64,000 bases of DNA from Microbacterium hydrocarbonoxydans (lineage in GTDB: Bacteria; Actinomycetota; Actinomycetes; Actinomycetales; Microbacteriaceae), in contig NZ_LR882982.1 in assembly GCF_904831005.1 (NCBI RefSeq), positions 806,001 to 870,000 of the forward strand, written 5' to 3'. Positions 29,933 to 38,692 of the stretch are shown here, piece after piece (the first letter of the stretch is position 1; every line of letters begins with the position of its first letter). The position numbers and the translations under genes were made by a program. The notes under the pieces were generated by a model, which ran no database searches, was not told the DNA's origin, and saw only the letters and a list, made by a program, of their open reading frames with translations.

Positions 29933-31054
29933 GTGACCATGGAGATCGAGCTCGGCCGAGGCAAGCGCGCGCGACGCGCGTACACGTTCGACGACATCGC
30001 GGTGGTGCCGTCGAGGCGCACGCGAAACCCGGAGGACGTGTCGACCGCATGGACGATCGACGCCTTCGGCTTCGGCATCCCGGTGCTCGGCGCGCCGATG
30101 GACTCCGTCGTGAGTCCGCGCACCGCCATCATGCTCGGGCAGCTCGGCGGACTCGGAGTCCTCGACCTCGAGGGCCTCTGGACGCGCTACGACGACCCCG
30201 AGCCCCTGCTGGCCGAGATCGCGGGGCTCGACGAGGGGCGGGCCACCGCTCGCATGCAGCAGCTCTATGCCGAGCCCATCAGAGCCGAGCTGATCACCCA
30301 GCGCATCGCGGAGATCCGCGAAGCCGGCGTGACGGTCGCCGGATCCCTGACGCCTCAGCGCACGCAGGAGTTCTACGACACCGTCGCCGCCGCGGGAGTC
30401 GACCTGTTCGTGATCCGCGGCACCACGGTCTCGGCAGAGCACGTCTCCAGCGTCGACGAGCCGCTGAACCTCAAGAAGTTCATCTACGACCTCGACGTCC
30501 CCGTGATCGTCGGCGGTGCCGCGACCTACACAGCGGCCCTGCATCTGATGCGAACGGGTGCGGCGGGGGTTCTCGTCGGATTCGGCGGAGGCGCCGCGTC
30601 CACCACGCGCGCCACGCTCGGCATCCACGCGCCCATGGCGACCGCCGTCTCTGACGTCGCCGCCGCTCGTCGCGACTATCTCGACGAGTCCGGCGGACGC
30701 TACGTGCACGTGATCGCCGACGGCGGCGTCGGCACGTCGGGCGACATCGTCAAGGCGCTCGCGATGGGTGCCGACGCCGTCATGCTCGGCGTCGCCCTGG
30801 CGCGTGCCACTGATGCCCCCGGTCGTGGATTCCACTGGGGCCCCGAAGCCCACCACCCGAAGCTCCCTCGCGGTCGGCGCGTCGAGGTCGGCGGCATCGG
30901 CACCCTCGAGGAGATCCTCTACGGTCCTGCTCCCGTCGTCGACGGCACGGCGAACCTGATCGGGGCGCTTCGCAAGTCGATGGCGACCACCGGATACTCC
31001 GACCTCAAGGAGTTCCAGCGTGTCGAGGTCGTCCTGGCGCCCTACGAGGCCTGA
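29933..31054 (+). CDS. guaB3: GuaB3 family IMP dehydrogenase-related protein, cysteine-less
   Basis: 373 residues. An IMPDH/GMP reductase barrel: YTFDDIAVVPSRRTRN near the start, [38 protein letters not shown], and a C-terminal GVGT-type loop. CBS domains are absent. The catalytic-loop region reads GFGGGAASTTR where guaB has [11 protein letters not shown], so Ser223 replaces the catalytic cysteine. I find no cysteine anywhere in the chain. It therefore cannot use the usual covalent thioimidate mechanism. GuaB3 proteins are widespread in actinobacteria beside guaB and their role is uncertain. Confidence 0.92.
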   Translation: MTMEIELGRGKRARRAYTFDDIAVVPSRRTRNPEDVSTAWTIDAFGFGIPVLGAPMDSVVSPRTAIMLGQLGGLGVLDLEGLWTRYDDPEPLLAEIAGLDEGRATARMQQLYAEPIRAELITQRIAEIREAGVTVAGSLTPQRTQEFYDTVAAAGVDLFVIRGTTVSAEHVSSVDEPLNLKKFIYDLDVPVIVGGAATYTAALHLMRTGAAGVLVGFGGGAASTTRATLGIHAPMATAVSDVAAARRDYLDESGGRYVHVIADGGVGTSGDIVKALAMGADAVMLGVALARATDAPGRGFHWGPEAHHPKLPRGRRVEVGGIGTLEEILYGPAPVVDGTANLIGALRKSMATTGYSDLKEFQRVEVVLAPYEA

Positions 31055-31070
31055 GGCACTGCTCGACACC

Positions 31071-31877
31071 GTGACGTCACCATCCCTTTTCCCCCCGACC
31101 CTTCGCGAGGTCATGCTGCGGGGTCGTTGGATCGGGATGCTCGTGCTGTGCCTGGTGGTCGCGGGCGTCTTCGCCTGGCTCGGCCAGTGGCAGCTCGAGC
31201 GAGCGATCGACACAGACCCGCCGCCGCCAGGGGTGACGGAGCAGGTGCGTCCCCTCACCGACGTCCTGCAGCCGGGGGAGTACCTCGCCGAACCGCTGGT
31301 GGGCCAGAAGGTCGAGACCTCCGGCGTGTGGATACCCGAGGACTTCCTCGTGGTGTCGAGCCGCTACAACGACGATGTCGAGGGCTATTGGGTCACCGGT
31401 CAGCTGAGAGTCGCCGAGCGCACGTCGATCGCGGTGGCACTCGGGTGGACGGACGATCGTGCCGTCGCCGATGCGGCGGTCGACGAGCTCGCGGCCGAGG
31501 CGGAAGGCGGAGCCGAGGTCGACGTCGCCGGACGCATCATCTCGGACGAGGGACCGTCGACGCCGCCGGCCGACGATCCCACGCGCATGGACCGCATGTC
31601 GACCGCGGCGCTGCTCAGTTTCTGGCATGACACCGAGCAGCTCGACGTGTACCGCCCGTTCCTCGCCGCGGGCACCGCAGAGGCCGGACTGGTCGACATC
31701 TCGTCGCCCGCGCCCGATGAGATGTCGCCGGTGAACTGGCTGAACATCTTCTATGCGGCGGAGTGGGCGATCTTCGCGGGCTTCGCGTTCTACCTCTGGT
31801 ACCGGCTCGCGAAAGACGCTTGGGAGCGCGAGGTCGAGGAGTTCGAGGACGCGGCTTCGGGCGCAGCCGCTCTCTGA
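31071..31877 (+). CDS. SURF1 family cytochrome oxidase assembly protein
   Basis: 268 residues from GTG 31071. Two membrane helices bracket an extracytoplasmic domain: MLVLCLVVAGVFAWLGQWQLERA near the N-terminus and NIFYAAEWAIFAGFAFYLWYRL at the end. The LGQWQLERA motif and the VALGWTDDR and P-V-NWLNIFYA(A/I)EW segments are SURF1 (Shy1) features. SURF1 proteins help insert heme a into cytochrome c oxidase. It follows the GuaB3 gene by 16 bases. Confidence 0.88.
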   Translation: MTSPSLFPPTLREVMLRGRWIGMLVLCLVVAGVFAWLGQWQLERAIDTDPPPPGVTEQVRPLTDVLQPGEYLAEPLVGQKVETSGVWIPEDFLVVSSRYNDDVEGYWVTGQLRVAERTSIAVALGWTDDRAVADAAVDELAAEAEGGAEVDVAGRIISDEGPSTPPADDPTRMDRMSTAALLSFWHDTEQLDVYRPFLAAGTAEAGLVDISSPAPDEMSPVNWLNIFYAAEWAIFAGFAFYLWYRLAKDAWEREVEEFEDAASGAAAL

Positions 31878-31999
31878 TCTCGCGCGCATCCGCGCACGCA
31901 CGGTCGCGCATGCGAGCGTATTCGCGCACCGCTTTCTACCTTCGTCAGGGGCGGGTCCGGACGTTCGGTGAGGGCTTGGTTACCAATCGGAAAACTCCG

Positions 32000-32028
32000 T
32001 TGAGGTTGTCCGAGGGCCTCCGTATGCT
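32000..32028 (+). promoter_or_regulatory. sigma-A-type promoter of the secreted nuclease gene
   Basis: TTGAGG (32000-32005) and TATGCT (32023-32028) are separated by exactly 17 bases. The perfect palindrome TTGGTTACCAA (31976-31986) lies just upstream and may be a regulator site. A leader of about 80 bases follows. Confidence 0.6.
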
Positions 32029-32113
32029 CGCTCACATGTGCGCCAGCTGAGAGCCGCGCAGACGCGGTTTCACGAGAGCCGTCGCCAGATCACACCCGAG
32101 GAGACAAACACTG

Positions 32114-35100
32114 ATGATGTCCGCTCCCGACGCCGCGAACCACGTGGTTCCCGGTTCAGATCGCAGGGGTCGGGGGCGCATCGGCGTCCTGGCTGCCACC
32201 TGCGTCGCCGCTCTGGGCGCCAGCGCCCTGATCGCGGCCCCCGCTTCCGCCGACGTCGCAGGGACGGGGGTGGTCATCAACGAGGCGTACCTCTCGGGCG
32301 GCAGCGCAGGCTCGGCGTTCACGAACAAGTTCGTCGAGCTCTACAACCCGACGTCGCAGCCCGTCTCGCTCGACGGCTTCTCGCTGCAGTACCGCTCTGC
32401 GACCGGCACGGCCGCCTTCACCGGGGTGGCGCCGCTGACGGGCAGCATCCCGGCCGGTGGTCACTACCTGGTGCAGGGCGGCAGCAACGGCGCGAACGGC
32501 GCAGCGCTGCCGACAGCCGACGCGGTGGGTCCTCTCAACCCGAGCGGAACGAACGGCACGCTCGCCTTGGTGAAGGGCACCGCAGCCGTCACGCTCGCTC
32601 CGGGTTCGGTGGCGGGCGTCGACGGCGTGATCGACGTGCTGGGCTACGGCACGTCGAACACCTTCGAGACCACGGCGGCGACGCCGCCCGCGGGCAACAC
32701 CGATGTGAAGTCTCTGAACCGTACGGCAGGCGTCGACACGGACGACAACAGCGCGGACTTCACGCTCTCAGCGTCGATCACTCCTCAGAACTCCGGCGGA
32801 ACGGACCCGGGAACCGACCCCGGCACCGACCCGGGCACCGACCCGGGCGCCGACCCTGTGAAGGCGTCGATCGCCGAGGTGCAGGGCGTCACCGACGTCT
32901 CGCCGCTGAGCGGTCAGACCGTCACCGTCGAGGGCGTCGTGACAGCGGACTTCCGCACCGGCGGGTACAAGGGTGTCGTCATCCAGACCCAGGGCTCGGG
33001 CGGCGAGAACGACTCGACTCCGGGAGCCTCCGACGGCGTCTTCGTGTATCTCAACGCCCTCGCGCCGACACTGGCGATCGGCGACCTGATCTCGGTCACG
33101 GGATCGGTCGGGGAGTACTTCGGACAGACGCAGATCAATCCGAGCTCGCTCGCAGGTATCTCGGTGCTGCAGGCCGGTGCAGGCGTGCCCGCTCTCACCC
33201 CGCTGCCCGACACCGTGGTCGGTGCCGACCGTGAGCAGTACGAGAACATGTACGTGGCGCCGGCAGGCACCTATCGACTCGCCTCGAGCCACCAGCTGTA
33301 CAACTTCGGCACCCTGTGGCTCAACGCCGGTGACGAGCTGAACGTCAAGAGCACCGAGGTCGCCCGCCCGGGTGATGAGGCGGCGGCGATCGCGGCGGCC
33401 AATCGCGCGAACCGCATCCTGCTCGACGATGCGTGGTCGATCCAGGTGACGAACAGCGGACACCCGAACGACCAGCCGTACTTCACGAAGGACCAGGTCG
33501 TCCGCAACGGCGACACGGTCGAGTTCAGCGACAGCGGGTACGTGCTGCAGTACGGCTTCGACGACTGGCGTCTGCAGCCCGTGCTGCCGATCGACAGCAC
33601 GTCTCCGGCCGAGCTGAAGGCCGGGTTCACCGCGACCGATCCGCGCGCGGATTCGGCGCCGCAGGTCGGCGGCGACGTGCAGGTCGCGTCCTTCAACGTC
33701 TTCAACTACTTCACGACGCTGAAGAGCGAGAACTCGAATGCGCGAGGAGCGGCGAACGCCGAGCAGTTCGCGATCCAGAAGTCGAAGATCGTCGCGGCGA
33801 TCAACGGCCTCGATGCCGAGATCGTCTCGCTGATGGAGATCGAGAACTCGATCAAGCTCGGGGGCTCACTCGATGAGGCACTCGCCGACCTGGTCGACGG
33901 ACTCAACGATGCGCTGGGCGCCGACGAGTGGGACTACGTGCGCACACCGGACGAGCTGAACGACGCGACGACGACCGACTTCATCACGAGCGCCATCATC
34001 TACAAGAAGGATGACGTCTCGACGGTCGGCGACAGCCTCACCGTCAGGGACGAGTCGGTGTGGGGCAACGCGCGTGAGCCGATCGCCCAGGCGTTCGACG
34101 TGGACGGCAGGATCGTCACCGTCGTCTCGAACCACTTCAAGTCCAAGTCCGCCCCCGAGGGAGGCGGCGCAGAGCCCGCCGACGGCCAGGGATTCTTCAA
34201 CGCGGACCGTGTCGCGCAGGCGAACTCGCTCCTCGGATTCACCGAGGAGATCGAGGCGACGACCGGCAGCAGCGACATGCTGCTGATCGGAGACTTCAAC
34301 GCCTACGCCAAGGAAGACCCCATCGAGGTCTTCACCGGTGCCGGGTGGAGCGACGTGGCGCGCGAGAAGGCCCCGGAGCAGCACACCTATTCGTTCGACG
34401 GTGAGCTCGGTTCGCTCGATCACGTGCTCGCGTCGCCGTCGCTCGCGGCATCGATCACGGGGGCAGGCGTCTGGAGCATCAACTCGCCGGAGTGGAGCGA
34501 TCGCGGCTACGCGTTCGCGGCCGCAGAGGCCGGCACCCCGTTCCGCTCCAGCGACCACGACCCGATCGTCGTGGGTGTCTCCTCCGACATCCCGCCGGTG
34601 AGCATCGACGTCGTCACCATGAACGACTTCCACGGCCGCATCGAGGCCGACGGCGCAGCCGCCGGTGCAGCAGTCGTCGCGGGAGCGGTGCAGCAGTTCC
34701 GCAGTGAGAACCCCAACACGATCTTCGCCGGAGTCGGAGATCTGATCGGCGCCTCGACGTTCACGTCGTTCATCAACGACGACAACCCGACGATCGACGC
34801 GCTCAACGCGGCCGGTCTCGATGTGAGCGCGGCAGGAAACCACGAGTTCGATCAGGGCTGGGAAGACCTGCGGGACCGCGTGCAGGATCGCGCGGAATGG
34901 GAGTACATCTCCTCCAACGTGTTCCTCACCGAGACCGGGGAGCCCGCGCTCGCACCGGCCTGGGTCAAGGAGCTCGACGGCGTGAAGGTCGGCTTCATCG
35001 GCGCCGTGACCGAAGACCTCGACTCGCTCGTGTCCCCCGAGGGCATCGCCGACCTCGAGGTGCGCAGCATCGCGGACTCGGTGAATGCGGTGGCCGACGA

Positions 35101-36772
35101 CCTGCGCGACGGTGACGCCTCGAACGGTGAGGCGGATGTCGTCATCCTCCTCGTACACGAGGGTGCCGCGAGCAGCGAACTCTCGAGCATCACCCCGGAG
35201 TCGCCCCTCGGCGAGATCGTCTACGGAGTGGACGACGACGTGAACGCGATCGTGTCGGCGCACACGCACCTCGCCTACAACCACGTGATCGACGGGCGTC
35301 CCGTGATCTCGGCCGGCCAGTACGGCGAGAACCTCGGGCTGATGAACCTCCAGGTCGATCCGAAGACGAAGGATCTGATCTCGATCACGAACGAGATCAA
35401 GCCGCTCACGGCGAACGGTCAGGCGCTCTACCCGGCCGTCACCGAGGTCGCCGACATCGTCGCGAAGGCCAAGGCCGACGCCGACGTGCTCGGCGCCGTC
35501 AAGGTCGGCGACATCACCTCTGACTTCAATCGCGCGCGTCAGGCGAACGGTGCGGAGAACCGAGGCGGCGAATCCACGATCGGCAACTTCGTGGCAGACG
35601 TGCAGAAGTGGTCCACGGGTGCGGACATCGCCCTCATGAACCCGGGCGGAATCCGCGCGAACCTCACGTTCGCGTCATCGGGTGCCGGCGATCCGAACGG
35701 CAATGTCACGTACCGCGAGGCGGCGACGGTGCAGCCGTTCGCCAACACGCTGGTGACGCTCACCATGACCGGCGCCGAACTGAAGGGTGTCCTCGAAGAG
35801 CAGTGGCAGCCGGCGGGCGCCGCGCGTCCGTTCCTGAAGCTGGGCGTCTCGAAGGGGCTGGTGTACACCTACGACCCGGCAGCTGCTGCGGGATCACGCA
35901 TCACCTCCCTCACCCTCGACGGCACGGCGATCGATCCGGCGGCGGACTACACGGTCGCGGCGAACTCCTTCCTGGCTGCGGGCGGTGACAACTTCTTCAC
36001 CTTCCGTGAGGGGGAGAACAAGCGAGACACCGGAAAGATCGACCTGCAGTCGATGGTCGACTGGTTCGACGCCAACAAGACCGCGACTCCCGACCTCGCT
36101 CAGCGAGCGGTCGGAGTCTCGGTCAGTGCACCGGATGCCGACGGATACAGCGCCGGCGACCAGGTCACAGTCGCCCTCTCGTCGCTGGCGTTCAGCGCCG
36201 GGGAACAGGCGCCGGGAGCAGTCACTCTGTCTCTGGGCGATGCTCAGCTGGCCACCGGGGCAGTCGATCCCACGATCGTCGACACGACCGACGAGGTCGG
36301 GCGAGCGACGCTCGCCTTCACGGTGCCGTCGGGTGTCTCGGGAGACCAGTGGCTCACCGTCGCGGTCGCCGGGACAGGGACGACCGCACAGGTGCCGTTC
36401 ACGATCGTCGGAGAGGAACCCGTGGAATTCGCGGGATCCATCGACCTCGGATCCTCGAAGGTGGCGGCCGGCAAGAAGCTGGTGATCACCGGGGAGGGCT
36501 ACGAGTCGGCAGAGACCGTGACGATCGAGCTGCGCCCCAAGAAGGGCGCACCGCTCGAGGTCGGCACCGTGCAGGTCGCGGCTGACGGCACGTTCTCGAC
36601 GGCCGTCACGGTTCCCAAGAACGCGCAGCCGGGAAAGTACACGGTCGCGGTCGCGCAGGCCGACGGAGACGAGGCCACGGCCACAGTCACCGTCAACCGC
36701 GCTGGAGGCATCGGCGGCATCATCGGAGGCATCATCGATTGGCTGTGGGACCTCATCAACGGCTGGTTCTGA
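32114..36772 (+). CDS. secreted ExeM/NucH-type endonuclease fused to 5'-nucleotidase
   Basis: 1552 residues; start ATG 32114 (or 32117) after GAGGAGA. Signal peptide (18-45, ending ASADVAG). A lamin-tail domain (about 48-185, VVINEAYLSG), a DPGT linker, an OB-like region, then an endonuclease/exonuclease/phosphatase domain (about 520-825: ASFNVFNYF, LIGDFNAYAKEDP, SSDHDPIVVG). From 831 a calcineurin-like 5'-nucleotidase: TMNDFHGRI, GVGDLIGAS, AAGNHEFDQGW, VSAHTHLAYN, with its C-terminal substrate domain (PGGIRANL, 1130-1330). Two beta-sandwich repeats and a hydrophobic GIIGGIIDWLWDLINGW tail end it. It would break down extracellular DNA and then nucleotides to nucleosides and phosphate outside the cell. 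Confidence 0.93.
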   Translation: MMSAPDAANHVVPGSDRRGRGRIGVLAATCVAALGASALIAAPASADVAGTGVVINEAYLSGGSAGSAFTNKFVELYNPTSQPVSLDGFSLQYRSATGTAAFTGVAPLTGSIPAGGHYLVQGGSNGANGAALPTADAVGPLNPSGTNGTLALVKGTAAVTLAPGSVAGVDGVIDVLGYGTSNTFETTAATPPAGNTDVKSLNRTAGVDTDDNSADFTLSASITPQNSGGTDPGTDPGTDPGTDPGADPVKASIAEVQGVTDVSPLSGQTVTVEGVVTADFRTGGYKGVVIQTQGSGGENDSTPGASDGVFVYLNALAPTLAIGDLISVTGSVGEYFGQTQINPSSLAGISVLQAGAGVPALTPLPDTVVGADREQYENMYVAPAGTYRLASSHQLYNFGTLWLNAGDELNVKSTEVARPGDEAAAIAAANRANRILLDDAWSIQVTNSGHPNDQPYFTKDQVVRNGDTVEFSDSGYVLQYGFDDWRLQPVLPIDSTSPAELKAGFTATDPRADSAPQVGGDVQVASFNVFNYFTTLKSENSNARGAANAEQFAIQKSKIVAAINGLDAEIVSLMEIENSIKLGGSLDEALADLVDGLNDALGADEWDYVRTPDELNDATTTDFITSAIIYKKDDVSTVGDSLTVRDESVWGNAREPIAQAFDVDGRIVTVVSNHFKSKSAPEGGGAEPADGQGFFNADRVAQANSLLGFTEEIEATTGSSDMLLIGDFNAYAKEDPIEVFTGAGWSDVAREKAPEQHTYSFDGELGSLDHVLASPSLAASITGAGVWSINSPEWSDRGYAFAAAEAGTPFRSSDHDPIVVGVSSDIPPVSIDVVTMNDFHGRIEADGAAAGAAVVAGAVQQFRSENPNTIFAGVGDLIGASTFTSFINDDNPTIDALNAAGLDVSAAGNHEFDQGWEDLRDRVQDRAEWEYISSNVFLTETGEPALAPAWVKELDGVKVGFIGAVTEDLDSLVSPEGIADLEVRSIADSVNAVADDLRDGDASNGEADVVILLVHEGAASSELSSITPESPLGEIVYGVDDDVNAIVSAHTHLAYNHVIDGRPVISAGQYGENLGLMNLQVDPKTKDLISITNEIKPLTANGQALYPAVTEVADIVAKAKADADVLGAVKVGDITSDFNRARQANGAENRGGESTIGNFVADVQKWSTGADIALMNPGGIRANLTFASSGAGDPNGNVTYREAATVQPFANTLVTLTMTGAELKGVLEEQWQPAGAARPFLKLGVSKGLVYTYDPAAAAGSRITSLTLDGTAIDPAADYTVAANSFLAAGGDNFFTFREGENKRDTGKIDLQSMVDWFDANKTATPDLAQRAVGVSVSAPDADGYSAGDQVTVALSSLAFSAGEQAPGAVTLSLGDAQLATGAVDPTIVDTTDEVGRATLAFTVPSGVSGDQWLTVAVAGTGTTAQVPFTIVGEEPVEFAGSIDLGSSKVAAGKKLVITGEGYESAETVTIELRPKKGAPLEVGTVQVAADGTFSTAVTVPKNAQPGKYTVAVAQADGDEATATVTVNRAGGIGGIIGGIIDWLWDLINGWF

Positions 36773-36787
36773 TCTGACAGCGTGACG

Positions 36788-36820
36788 AGCGGGCCGGGGA
36801 GAGATCTCCGGCCCGCTTTC
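36788..36820 (+). terminator. terminator after the nuclease/nucleotidase gene
   Basis: A 13-base-pair stem (36788-36800 with 36805-36817, one G-T pair) around a GAGA loop, followed by TTTC. It begins 15 bases after the stop codon. Confidence 0.9.
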
Positions 36821-36879
36821 GTCATGCCCTCGCGTCCTCGCGAACAATCACACGCAGATCCAGAATCATGCTTGTCTTT

Positions 36880-36917
36880 ATGTTGTTTAATGTTGTAACG
36901 TGTGGGAAAGTTTTCCA
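36880..36917. promoter_or_regulatory. probable FruR operators and promoter of the fructose operon
   Basis: In an AT-rich patch, ATGTTGT occurs twice exactly 10 bases apart (36880-36886, 36890-36896). The imperfect palindrome GTGGGAAAGTTTTCCAC follows (about 36901-36917). TTGTCT (36872) and TAACGT (36896) could be -35 and -10. The position just ahead of a DeoR-type regulator suggests autoregulation. Confidence 0.5.
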
Positions 36918-36934
36918 CCAGCAACGGAGCAGCG

Positions 36935-37732
36935 ATGTACGCGATGGAGCGCCAGCAGCAGATCGAGCGGATCCTGGCCCACGAGGGCCGCATCGCGGTC
37001 GTGGATCTCGCGCAGCGGTTCGATGTCACGACCGAGACCATCCGCCGCGATCTCGCGGTTCTCGAGGAGGCGGGCGCACTCGTCCGTGTTCACGGGGGAG
37101 CCGTCGCGAAAGACGACGACAGCACCAACGAGCCGACCGTGCACGAGCGCGTCCTGCAGCACGGGCCGGAGAAGCGGGCGATCGCCGCGCGAGCTCTCGC
37201 GGCACTGGGAGCCGACTTCCGCGGATCCGTCTTCGTCGACGCGGGCACGACCGCTGCGGCCGTAGCCGAAGCGCTGTCCGGGCACGCCGACCATCCCTCG
37301 GGCGGATCCCGTGCTCGCGTCGAGGCCGTGACGCATTCGCTGACGATCGCGCCGGTGCTCGCGGGCGCGGACGACATCTCGCTCACGGTGGTAGGGGGCC
37401 GGATCCGCGGTGTCACCGCAGCAGCTGTAGGAGCCGAGACGGTCGCGACGATCGCCCGCCTGCGACCCGACGTCGCGTTCGTCGGGGTCAACGGCATCTC
37501 GGCGGGCTTCGGACTCAGTACGCCCGACCCCGAAGAAGCCTCCGTGAAGGCGGCCATCGTACGCGCCGCACGTCGGGTCATCGTGGTGGCGGACTCGAGC
37601 AAGCACGACAGAGAGCTGCTGGTCTCGTTCGCCTCGCTGTTTGACATCGACGTGCTGGTGACAGACGCCGCGCCGTCGACCGACCTCTCTGCGGCGCTCG
37701 CAGACGCAGACGTGGAGGTCTGGATCGCATGA
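36935..37732 (+). CDS. fruR: DeoR family transcriptional regulator of fructose uptake
   Basis: 265 residues from ATG 36935, with GGAG 5 bases upstream. The DeoR winged helix is clear: RQQQIERILAHEGRIAVVDLAQRF with recognition helix TTETIRRDLAVLEEAGALVRVHGGAV. The effector domain (75-265) has the isomerase-like VDAGTTAAAVAEAL, VTHSLTIAPVL and VVADSSKHDR motifs. It heads the fruK-fruA-ptsH operon, with ATGA overlap to fruK. It is expected to be released by a fructose phosphate. Confidence 0.9.
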   Translation: MYAMERQQQIERILAHEGRIAVVDLAQRFDVTTETIRRDLAVLEEAGALVRVHGGAVAKDDDSTNEPTVHERVLQHGPEKRAIAARALAALGADFRGSVFVDAGTTAAAVAEALSGHADHPSGGSRARVEAVTHSLTIAPVLAGADDISLTVVGGRIRGVTAAAVGAETVATIARLRPDVAFVGVNGISAGFGLSTPDPEEASVKAAIVRAARRVIVVADSSKHDRELLVSFASLFDIDVLVTDAAPSTDLSAALADADVEVWIA

Positions 37733-38667
37733 TCGTCACACTGACCGTCAACCCCGCTCTCGACCGCACGATCGCGATCGACGCAGCCCTGCGGGCAGGG
37801 CAGGTCCAGGCCGCGAGCTCGGCCCGCGAGGAGGCCGGCGGGAAGGGCATCAACGTCTCGCGGGTCGTCGGTGCGGCGGGCGCCGACACCGTCGCGGTGC
37901 TTCCGCTCTCGGTCGACGACCCCTATCGGGCCGCCCTCGGGGCTGCAGGCATCGCGGCGGTGCCGGTTCCCGTCACTCGGCATGCGCGCACCAACCTCGC
38001 GATCACTGATCCCGACGGGGTGACCACGAAGATCAATCTCGCCGGCACTCCGCTGACCCCTGCTGATTCGCGAGCCGTCGTGCAGGCGGTCGTGGATGCG
38101 AGTGCGGATGCTGAATGGCTGGTGCTCGCGGGCTCGCTCCCCGAGTCGACCGCCGCGTCGTTCTATCTCGACGTGATCCGTGAGGTGCGCGCTCGATGGG
38201 GCGTGAACGCACCGCGAATCGCTGTCGACGCATCGGGTCCTGCGCTGCGAGAGGTCGTCGCCCACGGCGCGGTCGACCTCATCAAGCCGAACGACGAAGA
38301 GCTCGCCGAACTCCTCGGCGCGGTGATCGACGGGACGAACGCGGAGGCGATCGTCGACGCCGTGCGCGCCATCGTGCCCGGCAGCGTCGGAGCCGCTCTG
38401 ATCACGCTCGGCGGTGCCGGTGCAGCGCTCGTCACGGCGCACGACGCGTGGTTCGCCGCGGCGCCTCGCATCCGTGTGGTCAGCACGGTCGGGGCGGGGG
38501 ACAGCTCGCTCGCCGGTTACCTGCTCGCAGACCTCGCGGGGGCCGACGCCCCGGCACGACTCACGTCCGCCATCCGCTACGGCGCTGCGGCCGCCTCTCT
38601 TCCGGGAACCCAGGTGCCGACACCGGCGGATCTCGGACACCACGACATCACCGTTCGATCGATCTGA
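37729..38667 (+). CDS. fruK: 1-phosphofructokinase
   Basis: 312 residues, PfkB/ribokinase fold. It makes fructose-1,6-bisphosphate from the fructose-1-phosphate delivered by the PTS. MIVTLTVNPALDRTI is the usual beginning; GGKGINVSRVV is the first signature, and STVGAGDSSLAGYL holds the catalytic aspartate with the anion hole. Its ATG overlaps the fruR stop, and fruA follows after 25 bases. Confidence 0.95.
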   Translation: MIVTLTVNPALDRTIAIDAALRAGQVQAASSAREEAGGKGINVSRVVGAAGADTVAVLPLSVDDPYRAALGAAGIAAVPVPVTRHARTNLAITDPDGVTTKINLAGTPLTPADSRAVVQAVVDASADAEWLVLAGSLPESTAASFYLDVIREVRARWGVNAPRIAVDASGPALREVVAHGAVDLIKPNDEELAELLGAVIDGTNAEAIVDAVRAIVPGSVGAALITLGGAGAALVTAHDAWFAAAPRIRVVSTVGAGDSSLAGYLLADLAGADAPARLTSAIRYGAAAASLPGTQVPTPADLGHHDITVRSI

Positions 38668-38692
38668 TCACTGACGACCACTGGAGGTCATC

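Noticed and set aside
31878..31935. Alternating CG/CA run after the SURF1 gene as a functional Z-DNA element
   Set aside because: Only short alternating stretches are present and similar runs occur by chance in DNA of this composition; the weak hairpins there lack a T-run.
33866..35284. 472-codon open frame on the minus strand
   Set aside because: Antisense to the nuclease/5'-nucleotidase gene, with shadow composition (Val/Arg/His/Asp) and no start signals.
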